Assembly: GCF_030272615.1 (NCBI RefSeq)
Contig: NC_081407.1
Span: 147,499,744 to 147,563,743 of the forward strand
DNA length: 64,000 nt
Source: Cryptomeria japonica
Taxonomy: Eukaryota > Streptophyta > Pinopsida > Cupressales > Cupressaceae
Direction: 5' to 3'
Positions 1 to 12,612 of the stretch are shown here, in pieces. Both the position numbers and the translations under genes were made by a program. The notes beneath the pieces were generated by a model. The model did no database searches and was not told where the DNA came from. It saw nothing but the letters and a program-made list of their open reading frames with translations. The stretch's first letter is position 1; the number at the start of each line of letters is the position of its first letter.

Positions 1-1679
1 AACATACTCAGAGTATTTAGCAAGTTGTTTTGGAAAGTATCTGTTGTTTTTAGGTTGTCCTTCATTTTCAAGCAACTAGAATGGTGGATTAACAAAGCAA
101 CTACAAGAAATATTACTTTTGGGTACTTCTAACCTCAAAACAGTCTTAGCACATGATAAATGATTAAGAAATTTGCAATCAATTTCAAGGTATGAGGTCC
201 CTAACCCCAAAAGCCCTAAATTGTTCACTCAAACCCCTTAAAACAAGGGTTTCTCCAATCTCTCACTTCCATCCACTTATGGAATCAATTGGTTATTGTC
301 TCACCTTTAGATAGAAAACATACAACTATACAAATCATAAAATATACCCCTCCAATGGGTAGATCTCTCCAACCTTCACCCTACCTAGCCTCTTCACTAG
401 GCTTTCCAAGCAAACAATGGTGATCACCTCTCTTAAACCCTATTATTTGCACATTTAGTTGTTAGAGAATATGGTACATGCCATTTTATAGTCATCCCAT
501 GAGAATCAGAGTCATATCATTCATGGAATGACCCCATGAGTAACAAAACCTCAAAACTGTTAAGGAAAATGATGCAAAAACATGTAACAGTTAGCCCAAA
601 CGTTAGATTTCTGACAAAACAGTAAAATCAAATCATGTACAGGAGTGTTTGAAGATAACACAAATTCCTTAAATAGCTATGACATCAGTTAGATTCAAAG
701 GATTCTTTACTCAAGCATAAAAATAAAAATAAATGCTTCCAAACTGAGTTTTTATTGGTTTTCCAAAACAGTCCATACACTCCAAGCATTCCTCTTCTGT
801 ACAAAGCATATTTAGGCTTTAAATAGCCTCTCCAAGTCTGTTCAACCACCATATGGTTGGTTAAAAAATTTATTTAGCACTAAAAAAATTAAAACTTGCT
901 TTTCCCTCCTAATTCTTCCTAATCGTTGGAACTTGAAAATTTGAATTTTACATCTTTTGCAAATGCCTGACAACTTTTGAATAAACCCTACAATTATTGG
1001 AATTTCATCCTTATTGGAAAATTTGATGAAAATAAACCCTCCTAAATCTATTTTTGGGTGTTTTGACCCAATATCCAACATTTCACAACATTTTACAACT
1101 TTCAGGATAGATTGACAACTTTTTACATTTTTGTGCCTCAAAGGCCATTATTGGCTTTAGGATCTCATAATTAATTTTATTGAATTTGTTTGATGTTGCA
1201 CACTCCTCCTTGGCCTCAAAGGTCTTAAAATCTAAATTTTTTTTCCTTGGTGCTCCTACACCAGCATAGCTTCTTTTGGAATGCATTCTTTTATAACTGA
1301 TTGGTCATCCAGCTGGAAAATGACCAAAAGGGCAATTTCTTGACATGTGGTGCCTTTGTCTTAAGATATTTTGATTAGCGATCTATTAATTGTGGTGGAG
1401 ATACCAGCATTCTTTTCAAAGAAAATGTGCAGCTTCTTTTAGATAGCTAACCTCCCTATATTCATGGATTAGGCGCTAGGTGTCCTCAACTCTTCAAGGT
1501 TCCAATTACCCAAAATCTGTTACAAAAAACCAATTGCTTCAGGATGCTGGTGAACTGTCACATGCTAGAGCTTTAATGGGACCTTCTTGTTCTCCTGTCT
1601 CTTTCAAAATTTACTTGCTTTCCCATACATTGAACATTTCATCATTGGGCAAAGGAAAGTTGATAATTTCAAGCTTTTG
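1..1679. other. AT-rich flank, no gene recognised
   Basis: I see no gene, RNA or element boundary here. Only short uninformative open frames occur (for example minus strand 842-1141 and 1083-1286), with no family motif. The stretch lies downstream, in transcript sense, of the G1 extra ORF. It may therefore be the 3' untranslated part of that element, whose 3' LTR would lie beyond the left window edge. That is inference only. Confidence 0.5.
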
Positions 1680-4600
1680 TTAATTCAAACTTTTCCATTT
1701 CATCCTAAAGCCAAAATATGATTTTGCCTTTTCAATTTCCTCAATAGTTTGAATAAACAAAAAGGTATTATCCATGTTTCTAATATTATTTATCCTTTGA
1801 GACAGCCTTTGATCTAGCTCCTCAATCCACACTCCCTTGCCTTTCATTTTGTTTGCACTTAAGAAACCTCCTGGAAAAAAATTGAACTTTTCTTTGGCAT
1901 ATTCCTTTTGGAATAAATTTGCCCCTCTTTCAATGTTTATTCTTTCAGCTACAAACCCGGACAAGTCTTTAAATAATTCATAAGTAGACTTAATTGTATC
2001 ATTAACATCTACTTCTTCCTAAGATAATGAATATATTGACTCTAAGTCCACTTCTCTTAAAATCCACTTGTCTAAGACTGACTCCAAAGTATCCTTTTCT
2101 TCCTTCAAAGAATCCAAGAGATTCATTATTCTTTTCATGTTCAAATATACAATTGGTACCTCAACAATATTGGAAAATTTTAAAATAGTGTCTCTAACTT
2201 TTTCTTCATACTTATTTTCCAATATTGACTGAGCCTACTTTAACTTTTCAATTTCATCTTGAACACTCTCTGTTAACTGAAAGCTAGAAGTCATGGGGGA
2301 AGGAGGAAATTCAATGATAGGACTGGAAGAAGGGGGCTTGGTAGGAGAAGAGGCAACCATCAATTGAGAGGACCCAACCTTTTGATGTTGTCCTTCCAAT
2401 CTACCTTTTAATTCTGCAATTGTATTGTACTTATAAGTGATTTCAAGATTTGCATCATTGTAAGCCTTGAAAATTACTTCTACTTTTACCTGAAGATCCG
2501 CCTTCTCCTTTGCCTCCTTCTCAGAAACTTCCATTCCAAACTTAGCAGACTAGCTATAGGTTATCCCCTCCAGGGGCTTAGTTTATTTTCTTACTGCATC
2601 AAAAACCACAGCATCTGCTATATCCCACTCTGGGAGAATTAGTACTCCAACACTTTCAATTAATTTTCTCCCCTTCTCTGGGGTAATCATCTCAAATTAT
2701 TTAGCATTTCTTGTTTAATTTATACATCAATAGCAGATGGATCTTTATTTGGTTGTTCAACTTGTCTTTTTTTACATCTCTCCTTAAACTGATCCATATG
2801 CTATCTCCAAACAAATTGCAAAAAGACTCCTGACCTCACAAAATTGTCATCAGCCAAAAACTCATCACAGGTATGTTTTATAATAGGATCCAATTCTCTT
2901 CTAGCAAATTCCTCAATAGTAAAATCCATTTTAGCACCTGCTAGCTCCTCTGGCACTCCCTCTTGCAATTCTCCATAAGTAAAAGAAATTTGTGCCAAGC
3001 TTCCTAATTGTAGTAGTTGCTCAGCTATGACCTGCTCATCACCTATACGTAATGGTAATTGGGAAGGTGAATACATAACTTCACTTGGTTGTGCCTCTTC
3101 CTCCAATCTCTACCTCTTTGGAGAATTCTAGAACTTAGGAGCATCCTCCATTGGCCTTTTTCCCTTTGATGTAGAAGGCTCATCTCTCCTAGGCATCACC
3201 ACATTATAGCCTGATTTCTAATACATTACATATTCACTAGGAGGAATGATCTTAGCAAAGATAGGTTTAGTCAAGATGAGTTTGTCCTTTTCAAGATCTA
3301 CCTTTATTACTACATCTTTTTCCTCATTTAGGGTTTGCATGGTGTCCTCAAAATATTCTATTAGAAACTTTACCTTTTCCCCAAATGGATGAAAGCTCTT
3401 CAGTGGATCATAGCTTTTATCAAAATACTGGACAAAGTCAGGAGTTTTCTTATATACCAACCATTTTTCTTTCTTCACCTCTTGCTCCACCAAATTAAAC
3501 TTATTTCTTATTAAATCCTCGGGGAAGTGGAATTGATGAACTTTAGCACCACACCTGACCTTCTTTCTGAACATGCTGTTGAAAAAATATTCTGGGTCAG
3601 CAAATCTTGCAACTGTTGTTGCCAATTTGTAGGGCTTGAAGAACTTGTCAAAATGCAACCAATCCCCTTTAGTAATCCCAAATTGGTGTGCAATGGTAAC
3701 AGTTGGAAAAAATGTTCCTCTCCCCTTACCTATCAAATCTACTTCCTGCAGACCCCCAATTTGCCTTATGATCTCAACAATACCTATTTTCAAGGAGACC
3801 TGATAAGGGAGCAAATATGGGGTTCCCTTAAAGCCATACACTCTAAAAACAATAGAACCAGGACAATATTATATCACCCCAATTATGCACAATTTTTATA
3901 TCTTCTGCAAATTCCTTTGGGTCTGATAAATTCAAAAAGAACTTTTGGGATCCTGGGGTTCTCTTGACACAAGAGAATTCTTAACCTTGATGCAAAACAT
4001 CTATCAAACTTTTAATAGCTGGCATCTTCTCTATCTCAAGATAGATCTGCACTCCATAATTGCACTAGCATGTTTTCACCATCTTTTACTCTCAGTAAGT
4101 CCATACCCTTCGCAAAATAGTCTACACCCTTGAACAAGAACATGTGCATTAACAAAGATCACCAACCAAAAGGTCTATCCACCTTCGCAATATTAATCCT
4201 AATGAAACCCTCATGGATCACATTTTCTAGATAAGGTGCAAATTCATAAGCTACTGCTATAGATGGATTGAGAATTGGTGCCATTATGAGCATATAATGA
4301 GCTAGCATAGCATTTTCTGCATCCTCTCCAAAAATCTGACACAGAGACCAATATACTCCTTTAGCCCTGAAAGTGGAAAAATTCATAGGGAAAGCTTCAA
4401 CTATACTGGGCCCTACCAATGTTAGGCCTCCTATTTTTGCAAATAATTCCCTCATTGGTCCACCTTCTTTAACATTTCAAAATCAATCGGCTCTAGATAA
4501 TTTGAAAATTCATTTAGCCAGAAAACCCTTCTAATCTCATCAGTTGTAACTTCAATCAAATGGCTTCTGCTTCCATTCCTTACAATTTTGGTAACAGAGT

Positions 4601-4946
4601 CATAATTCTTTGCAATTTGGGTCAACAAGTCAACATCCATAAAAACTCCAGGGACCACCAATTTCCCAACATCTAATTGCTATAGGTTGTTTGCAGGGGC
4701 AGATGCATTTTGCTAACTAAACTCCACCCTGAATAGATTTAAACCAGACATGCCTATCTGGGGATCTCTTAACCAATGTCCTTTGTCAAACAAACCATCA
4801 CCAATTCGCAAGCAAAAATATTTGGGTACAAGTTCTTTTTGTTTGGCAGAACTATTCGTAGACTGAAGCAATTGTTCTAAAAAGTCATCATAGATGGCCC
4901 TTTCATGATAATCTATTTTCCCTTTGAATTCCCATCATGGTGCCAT
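1680..4946 (-). pseudogene. Unidentified extra ORF downstream of G1 pol
   Basis: A decayed frame of roughly 1,090 codons on the same strand as G1 pol. I take the start as the ATG at 4946, followed by a frame that runs (with a few stops) into the open segment ending at 4452. Open segments follow at 4455-4159, 3841-3218, 3106-2801, 2534-2235, 2222-2019 and 1964-1680. Phase changes near 4465, near 3845-4159 and between 2801 and 2534 imply about three indels; other breaks are single stops. The N-terminal half is globular. The middle has a Lys/Glu-rich stretch followed by Ser/Pro-rich linkers, and the C-terminal third looks coiled-coil rich. I do not recognise a family. Extra ORFs beyond pol are known in Tat-type elements. 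It could instead belong to a different element that abuts G1. Confidence 0.55.
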
Positions 4947-5810
4947 TTTGATAATTTAGGGTTTAACTTATTTTAACTTTTTGATTCAAACAACCCTTCC
5001 AATTTTCCAGAACCAGACAATGCCAACACACAAGAGCAGAAATTACAAATATAGCAATCGCAGAAACTCACAAAAGCTGCAAACTTTGTCTTTGCTAACC
5101 CTTCGTGAAAGCCTTTTACAATCAAAATCTCAAAAGACAAGATTTTATGAAGCAACCTTGGTGGCAAATCAGCATTAATTCTCATCAACCAAGCCACATG
5201 CTCTACAATTAATTTGTTTGAATTTCAAAATTTCCGCTCCAACCAACCAAAAGGATTTCTTTAGTGCGCTTTTTCCTTCAATCGCTGATCCGCGATTAGT
5301 AAAGAACTTGCAACTCTCATTCATGGCTCAGCAACAACCGTTAGATCACTCAGATCTAACATGCCCTTTAATCACTTAGGTCTCGCAAAGAGGGCCCACC
5401 ATACTATATCTGTCTACCTTTAGTCGCTGAGTCATGATGGGTAAAAGACTTGCATCTTCCCATCATGGTCTCATGACTATCATTGGATCTCTTAGATCTG
5501 ACAGCACTTTAAATCACTTTAGCAGCTCGCACTTGTCGAGCCCACCCTTTAGTCATTGATCCATGAAGGGTAAAGTTTCCGCTACTTTCCATCGGGGTCT
5601 TATGACCATCGTAGGATCAAATCTTTATCACTTGAACTTTAAGAAACCTTCCCCGCTTGACCACCACCACTCCACTGCTAGATCTCCGCCTAGCCCTGCC
5701 ACTGGCAGCTTGTCACTAAGTCACGAAGACTATTCAACGCATAACTTCCCTTCACAATCTCACGAACACCATTGGATTATTCAAATCTGCTTGACTTTTA
5801 TGAACCTAAT
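4947..5810. repeat. Degenerate tandem repeat between G1 pol and the extra ORF
   Basis: From about 5240, three to four diverged copies of a unit of roughly 120-140 bp can be followed. Each contains a 'cgctgatcc...gggtaaa' start, a 'catcatggtctcatgac' core, a 'ttagatc' block and a 'gagcccacc' end (ends near 5401, 5552 and 5671). The stretch 4947-5239 before it is plain AT-rich sequence. Tandem repeats in the region between pol and the 3' LTR are a known feature of Tat-type elements. Confidence 0.6.
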
Positions 5811-6280
5811 ACATGCGTTAAAGATCTTATTTAGGACTTAGGGAGTATTAAAGTGTTCCAACTTTAACAAAAATGAAACCCGCCTAAGCTTAAGACTTAA
5901 ATGGCCCCTTTCAACGACATAATGACCCTTCTGGTTAAGTGGTGAAAAGGGTAATGACTAAATAGATTTTCCCTAAGGACAACAAGACATGAAGGTTTTT
6001 TCCATCAAAGGTCTCAAAATTATTAAACCCAAAACCCTTAGAAGCCATTGACTTGTAGACTAGGAACATTCTGAAAAATTGCAGAAAATTTAGAGATATC
6101 AGGAATATTATTTCAACACCACCCAAATTACTGATAACAACGGCTTTGACTGAGGATGGTTGAACGTGAGATCAACACAAGAACCTAAAAAAACTCTGGG
6201 ATGCAGACCAAAACAAAATTCTAACCCAAGCAAACCTAATATATACAATTGTTACCACTACTATGCATGGATAAAATGAG
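5811..6280. other. G1 sequence after pol, no feature recognised
   Basis: Non-coding AT-rich sequence between the pol stop codon at 6281-6283 and the tandem repeat. I see no polypurine tract or LTR boundary here. Confidence 0.5.
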
Positions 6281-6985
6281 TTATGAGAAGTAGTGCTTTA
6301 GGAATTGTCTATGCACTAGCAATTCATGTAGCTCACTATTCATTTTTTGCAGGAAATATGATTCTTTTCCATTGACATCAAAGATAATCAAAGGGCCTAT
6401 CCACAATTATTCAAACTTCTTGTGTTTACCCTTATCTTGTTCTCTAGCATTCCACCGAGGAACCATGTCACCAATCTGAAACTTTCTGGTTGTGGCTCTT
6501 TTGTGAAAAAGATATTTTGATTGCAACTGAGTTTTCAGATTCTTCTTATGAGCCATAATTCTCATCTCTTCCAGCTCTACCAATTGAATCATTATGTCCT
6601 CCATAGGTTCAGACACTTCTAATTCTTCAACTTGCAAGAATTTGTATACAAAAAGGAGATTATTTACAGGTAACCTAGCCTGTACTCCATACACCAATTC
6701 AAATGGGGATGTACCAATGGCCTTCTTCATAGGAACCATGTCTTCCCATAAAGCTAGCTTGAGCTTTTCATGCCAAGATCTTTTATTATGCTCAAGAATC
6801 TTCTTAATGATGTTCAAGATGCTTTTGTTGCTTGATTCTGCTTGGCCATTTCCCTAAGGGTGGTACGATGAGGAATATGACATGATAATTCCATAACTTG
6901 CACAAAATTTTGTAAATTCCTTAGACCTGAAGCACATGGCATTATCCATAATTAACTTCACAGGCACACAAAACCTTGTCAATAT
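6281..6985 (-). pseudogene. G1 integrase, C-terminal half
   Basis: This part holds the second catalytic Asp (motif IMDN), the QAESSNK block with the catalytic Glu, the 'GTSPFELVYG' block typical of Ty3/gypsy integrases, and a C-terminal part ending in LKHYF before a TAA at 6281-6283. In-frame TAG codons occur, for instance just before the GNGQAE block where Gln is usual. The frame is continuous with 13687-17034 once Copia-1 (6986-13681) and one TSD copy are discounted. No chromodomain is seen, as expected for Tat-type elements. Confidence 0.88.
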
Positions 6986-8050
6986 TGTTGGTATTTTGGA
7001 TATGTTGATATGGTTTTGTCATTGATGTCAACACCTATTAACACTTATCAACTCTGGCACTTTGGAGGATTGACAATGTTCACCAGCAAGCAAAGTGACT
7101 TTATGCACAGTCACCGGTATTTGGTACACCAACATGATATATTGCTCACTGACACTTGGAATGACATGGAAAACACTTGGTTAAGTCAAAGACATCATTT
7201 GGACACTTTGTCTTGGAGATTTATTCATTGGTATATTCGTAATTGCATATTTGTTGTTACTGGCAAATAGGTCCAGAATAAGCACTGACAGGCTTATCTA
7301 TTCCAAATCAGCACGACATGCTTTGGAGATGATTTTGTTGTTATTGTAAATGTATTAAGATGACATGTTGAATCGGATATTGCATCGGTTATTGATTTAC
7401 TTGTAATTGTTTTATTGTAATATCTTTTAGAGCCGACCTACTAAAATTTGTCTTAGGTTATGGTATATATGTAAGATCTTGTAAGATCGATAAGCAATTG
7501 GGAAAAGAAATTGTAAGAAGGTATATGTGAGAATAAGTAGAGCTATACACACAGACATCATTTGAAGGTGAAGCAAGGTTTTTGTGAAGACATATCAGAA
7601 CTACACCCGTACTGAATCCAACATATGAAGATGTTATTTTGAGCAGTACATCATTATTGGATTTAACCATCCAATTGTAGTCAGTGTGACTCCTATTTGT
7701 GATTGAGCAGTGAGCTCTAGGTGCTTGGCCTTTCTGCATGTGCAGACCCCATTTGTATACACATACTATCTGCAGTAGTATCATCTAATTGTGGGTAAGG
7801 TTTCCCACAGTGTTTTTTCCCCTTACAGGGTTTCTACGTATAAACATTGGTGTTATGTGTTGTGGATGTTATTGTCTTTATGTTTTCATGCATTAATCTT
7901 TACCGGTACTACAATTAACTGATAAACTATCTACCGACATAAAGTTTGGTTTACCGGTATTAAGCATTAAGTTTAGTTAAGTTGTTTTTGGTTTGAATTT
8001 TTTAGACAACTAATTCACCCCCCCCTCTCAGTTGTCTCCAGGACCTAACA
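6986..8050 (+). repeat. Copia-1 5' LTR
   Basis: This 1,065-bp LTR matches 12613-13681 along its whole length. Differences are mostly single transitions (C/T and G/A), with small indels. A TATA-like 'ggtatatatg' lies near 7460. The end is rich in C and T just before the terminal CTAACA. Confidence 0.96.
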
Positions 8051-8051
8051 A

Positions 8052-8064
8052 TTGGTATTAGAGA
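8052..8064 (+). other. Copia-1 primer-binding site
   Basis: The sequence TGGTATTAGAG starts two to three bases after the LTR. It matches the usual copia site complementary to initiator Met tRNA (TGGTATCAGAG) with one C-to-T change. Confidence 0.88.
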
Positions 8065-8107
8065 TTAGTCCCCTTTTTGCAAAAATTTAATAGCTTGAGG
8101 AGATCCA

Positions 8108-9183
8108 ATGTCTACTAACTATTTCAGGAAGGACAGTCTTAAACTTGATGGAACCAACTATGTCATATGGAAGATTAGAATGGAGACACATCTAAATTGC
8201 ATTGGAAAGGACATCTATGATGTTGCAAAGAATGGCTCTATTACTCCTACTCAAAGTCACCCTAATCCACCTACCTTAGGAAAAGATGAGGAAAATGATT
8301 GTGAAGCAAGGGAAGCACTTTTGAGTGCATTATCAGATCAGCAAATCATGGGATTATCAGATAGGTCTATTGCTAAAACTATTTGGGATCATTTGGAAAC
8401 ATTGAATGAAGGATATTCCACAGTCAAAATTGCAAAACTTGAAAGCTTCTAGGTCAGGTATGAAAATCTAAAAAAATGGAAGAAGATAAAAGGATTTCTG
8501 CTTTTATGGAAAGAGTTAATGAAATTGTTTTGGGTATTAAATGTTGTGGAGGAACCTTAAGTGAAGATGAAATAGTTTCAAAAGTGTTAAGAGGATTGCC
8601 ACTGGCATATAAAATGAAAGTTACTACTATAAATGAGTTAAGAACTATGCCTAATACATCAGTAACTAGGGACACATTGATTGGAAAACTTTTAGCTTTT
8701 GAAATTGATGAATTTGGTCTTGTTGCTACTATAATGACAGATTTAGCTTTTAAGGCATCAACATCATCTGTACCATCATTTGACAAATCTGATTGGAAAG
8801 CCTTTTATGCAAGAGAACTTGAGGAAAGCAAGAGAGAAAATGAAGAACTTGAAGAACTATTTGCAAGGAAAATGCCTAAAGGTCTAGTTGGAAGCAAGTA
8901 TGAAGGTAAAGCACCCTTTAAATGTTTTAACCGCAATAAGATTGGTCATATGGCTTCAAGATGCCCTGATAGACATGCTAGATTAAGAGAAGAAGCTAGA
9001 AGAATATACAAGCCTAACCCTGAATATCAAAGATACATATTTAAGAAGAATAAAGATAAATCTTGTTATCTTGCTAACGAAGGAGTCACTGATGATTCTG
9101 ATGAGAATCCGACAAACAATGGATGGGTCTTTGTTGCTATAACAAAAGATCAACTGGCACCTACTATTCAACCAGTAGAGTAG
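8108..9183 (+). pseudogene. Copia-1 gag
   Basis: Nucleocapsid/capsid protein of a copia element. The ATG at 8108 starts a typical gag N-terminus with an LDGTNY..WK motif. A TAG at 8450-8452 sits where Gln is usual. An A-run near 8470-8475 shifts the frame, and the rest of gag is open from 8476. The CCHC zinc knuckle (about 8929-8972) reads CFNRNKIGHMASRC, so the second Cys is Arg. Lys/Glu-rich linkers follow. A TAG at 9181-9183 then separates gag from the protease region in the same frame. Confidence 0.92.
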
Positions 9184-10680
9184 GCCCTAGCAGCTAAAGT
9201 TGAAGTTAAGGATGAATGGATCATTGATTCAGGATGTTCACATCATATGACTAGTGACAAAAGTAAATTCTTGACCTTTCAAGAATATAATGGAGGTCTA
9301 GTAAGATTTGGAGATGATAAAGCTTGTTTGATCAAAGGAAAAGGTATTATATCTCTTGATGGTAAGCATAATATTGACAATGTTTACTATGTAGAAGGTT
9401 TAACACATAATCTTTTGAGTGTTGGTCAATTAGTTGAAAAAGGATTTCAGTTAAAATTCAAGAATGGAAAATGCAAAATTATGAATAGAATTGGTTTGGA
9501 AATTGCAACCGGTAATCAAACTAGAGGTAACATCTTTCATTTGAATAACAGCAAAAAGACATGCTTGATTTCACATATTGATGAAAGTTGGTTATGGCAT
9601 AAGAGACTCTGTCATGTAAATTTTGATTACATGGTGAAAATCAGTACTACTAAGGTAGTTAGATATTTGCTTAAGATTGTCAAACCTCACAATCTAGTAT
9701 GTAAGGAATGTCAATTTGGAAAACAAGTTAGAGAATATTTTAAAAGTATTCTAGAAAAATCCAATAATGCTCTTGACTTAATTCACACTAATTTATGTGG
9801 TCCAGCTAGAACTAAAAGCTTACAAGGTGATAGATATTTCATGCTAATCATTGATGACTATTCTAGAATGTGTTGGGTTACTTTTCTCAGAGAAAAATCA
9901 GAAGCACTTGGGAAGTTCAAACTATTCAAGGTGATGGTAGAAAATCAAATCGGTAAGAAAATCAAATGTCTGAGATTAGATCAAGGAGGTGAATTCACAT
10001 CTAAGGAATTTAATGCATTCTATGAAGTGAATGGAATCAAAAGACAGTTATCAGCACCCTGGACATCACAATAGAATGGAGTTGTAGAAAGGAAAAATAG
10101 AACTATCTTGGATGCAGCTAGAAGTATGTTATTAGTAGAAAATCTACCACATGTATATTGGAGAGAAGCAGTGAGTACAATGGTCTATACATTCAACAAA
10201 GTTCACATCAAAGGTGAAACCGGTAAGACACCTCATGAACTATGGTTTGGTATTGCTCCTACTCTTAAATATTTCAGAATATTTGGAAGTAAATGCTATA
10301 TTAGAAGAGATGAGTATATTGGAAAATTTGATCCTAGAAGTGATGAAGGAATATTTCTTGGTTATTCATCTAAGAGAAAGGCATATAGATGTTTTAACAA
10401 GAGACTATAGAGAATTGTTGAGAGTACAAATGTGAAGATTGATGAACAGTTTAGAGGAACTTCAAGGTATATAGGCTCTGAATCGGAAATAGAGATATTG
10501 ACAAATGAATCTACATTGAACCCACCGGTTCAAGATGAAGATCCAGTTACACCGGTATCATCTAAAAATTACACTATAACTAAGGAACAACAGCAAACAA
10601 AGACAACTGAATCACTCAGAAAATCAGATAATTGGGAACAAGTATCAAGGAGTTATGACAAGAGGAAGATTGCCAAATGA
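9184..10680 (+). pseudogene. Copia-1 protease and integrase
   Basis: The aspartic protease core WIIDSGCSHHMT (about 9217-9252) is intact. A GAG-pre-integrase finger with WLWHKRLCHV (about 9590-9620) and a downstream CXXC follow. The integrase core has HTN where the first catalytic Asp of the DDE triad is normally HTD (about 9784-9795), an intact RLDQGGEF and an intact VVERKNR. TAG at about 10072 replaces the usual Gln before NG, and TAG at about 10408 interrupts the C-terminal region. A frameshift near 10650-10680 leads into the RT frame. Confidence 0.93.
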
Positions 10681-12196
10681 AGAGGTATGTATTATTTCTC
10701 AAATTGAACCATCATCAATTAATGAGGCATGTGAAGATAAGCACTGTATTAAAGCTATGGAAGAGGAACTAGAACAAATTGAGAAGAACAACACATGGAC
10801 ATTAGCTCCCCAACCTAAAGACAAAAATGTGATTGGAACAAAATGGGTATTCAAAAAAAAACTTAATGAAGATGGTAAGGTAATTAGAAATAAAACAAGA
10901 CTAGTGTGTAAGGGATGTTCTCAGAAAGAAGGAATTGATTATAATGAAACCTTTGCACTGGTAGCTAGAATTGAGGCAGTTAGATTATTCTTGGCTTTTG
11001 CAACACACAAGAACTATAAAGTATATCAAATGGATATTAAATGTGCATTTCTGAATGAAGATCTTGAAGAAAAAGTTTACATTGAGAAACCTGATGGATT
11101 TTCTTTGATAGATAACAAAGATATGGTTTGTAGGTTAAGGAAAGCTTTGTATGGGTTGAAGCAAGCTCCAAGAGCTTGGTATGCTAGATTGGATAAATAT
11201 ATTTTGAAGATTGGATTTTCTAAAGGTGATGCTGACAGCAACTTATACTATAAAGTGACTAATGATGACATCTTGGTTATAGAAGTTTTTGTTGATGATA
11301 TAATCTTTGGAGGAGAAGATGGGTTATGTAAAGACTTTTCTATTGAAATGCAGCAAGAATTTGAAATGTCTCTAAAATTCTTTTCAGGATTGCAGATTTC
11401 ACAGATTGATAAAGGTATATTCTTGAGTCAATCCAAGTACTTGAAGGAGTTACTAAAGAAATTTGGGATGGAGAACTCTAAACTGGTAAGCACACCTATG
11501 ACTACAAATGACAAATTATCACTAAGGGATGAATCTACACCTGTTAATCCGAATAGGTACAAATCTATGATAGGAGGTTTACTGTATTTGACATAAAAAA
11601 GACCTGATATTATGAATGCATTATGTATTGTTTCAAGATTTCAGAGTAATCCTAGAGAAAATAATGAATCAACAGTAAACAAGATTTTTCGGTACTTACA
11701 AGGCACTACAAATCTTGGTTTATGGTATCCTAGAGATGAAAACTTCAAATTATGTGCATACACAGATGCAAATTGGGTAGGAGATGTGGATGACACAAAA
11801 AGCACCACCGGCAGAGCATTTTTTCTTGGAAGCAGATTAATTTCTTGGTTGAGTAAGAAACAAAGTTGCACATCTTTATCAACAGTAGAATCAAAATATG
11901 TTGCAGCAACAACTAACTGTACACAAGTATTATGGCTTAAGCAAATGTTGAAGGACATAAAGATCAAATGCAAGGAACCTATAACTATCTATTGTGATAA
12001 CACTACAACAATTGATATATCTAAGAATCTGGTACTACATTCCAAAACTAAACATGTTTCTATCAAATTGAATTTTCTGAAAGAGAATGTTGAAGCAAAA
12101 GAAGTAAAACTGGTTTATGTGAATACTAAAGAGAAGATTGCAGATATTTTCACTAAGCCTTTGCCTAAGGCAACTTTTGAATATCTCAGAGATTAG
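10655..12196 (+). pseudogene. Copia-1 reverse transcriptase and RNase H
   Basis: RT motifs are present in order: [37 protein letters not shown] and the catalytic [13 protein letters not shown] at about 11594 interrupts the C-terminal part. RNase H follows in the same frame with AYTDANWVGD, SWLSKKQ, ESKYVAA (Lys where the family usually has Glu) and YCDNTTTI. The end has the usual IADIFTKPLPK motif before a TAG at 12194-12196. Confidence 0.95.
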
Positions 12197-12612
12197 CTTG
12201 GGGTCATACCCCCACCAATAGAGACTTAGATAGCTGATGTTTGTCATCAACCGACATAATTAATACAGAAATCTTTTATTCCAACTTTGATGATGAGGGC
12301 TACTTCTCATGGGGAGTAGTTGGTATACTGAATTGGTTGGTATTTTGTATTTGAACTTGGTTTTGTAGTAACTTTGGCATTTGATGTCAAAGGGGGAGAG
12401 ATTGATATGGAAAAACACAAGGAAAACACATGTTACTCTCAGGGGGAGAGATTGTTTCTTTGGGAGAGATTGATTACTCTATGTATCTGAATTTTGATTT
12501 CTAGTTATGATCTCTTTTTGGGAGATTGTTGGTCTTTAGTATTTGGCATTTCTATTTTGGCACTTTGATGGTTTTTCCATCTTGTGTTGCCATCAATGCC
12601 AAAGGGGGAGAT
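12197..12612 (+). other. Copia-1 3' untranslated region with repeated polypurine tracts
   Basis: Three similar purine runs occur: 'caaagggggagaga' near 12388, 'cagggggagaga' near 12439 and 'caaagggggaga' at about 12600-12611, directly before the 3' LTR. The last is the polypurine tract in the correct place to prime plus-strand DNA. The other two are look-alikes upstream. Confidence 0.85.

Noticed and set aside
8454-8786. Minus-strand ORFs opposite Copia-1 gag and RT (for example 8454-8786 and 11641-11973)
   Set aside because: They are shadows of the plus-strand coding frames.
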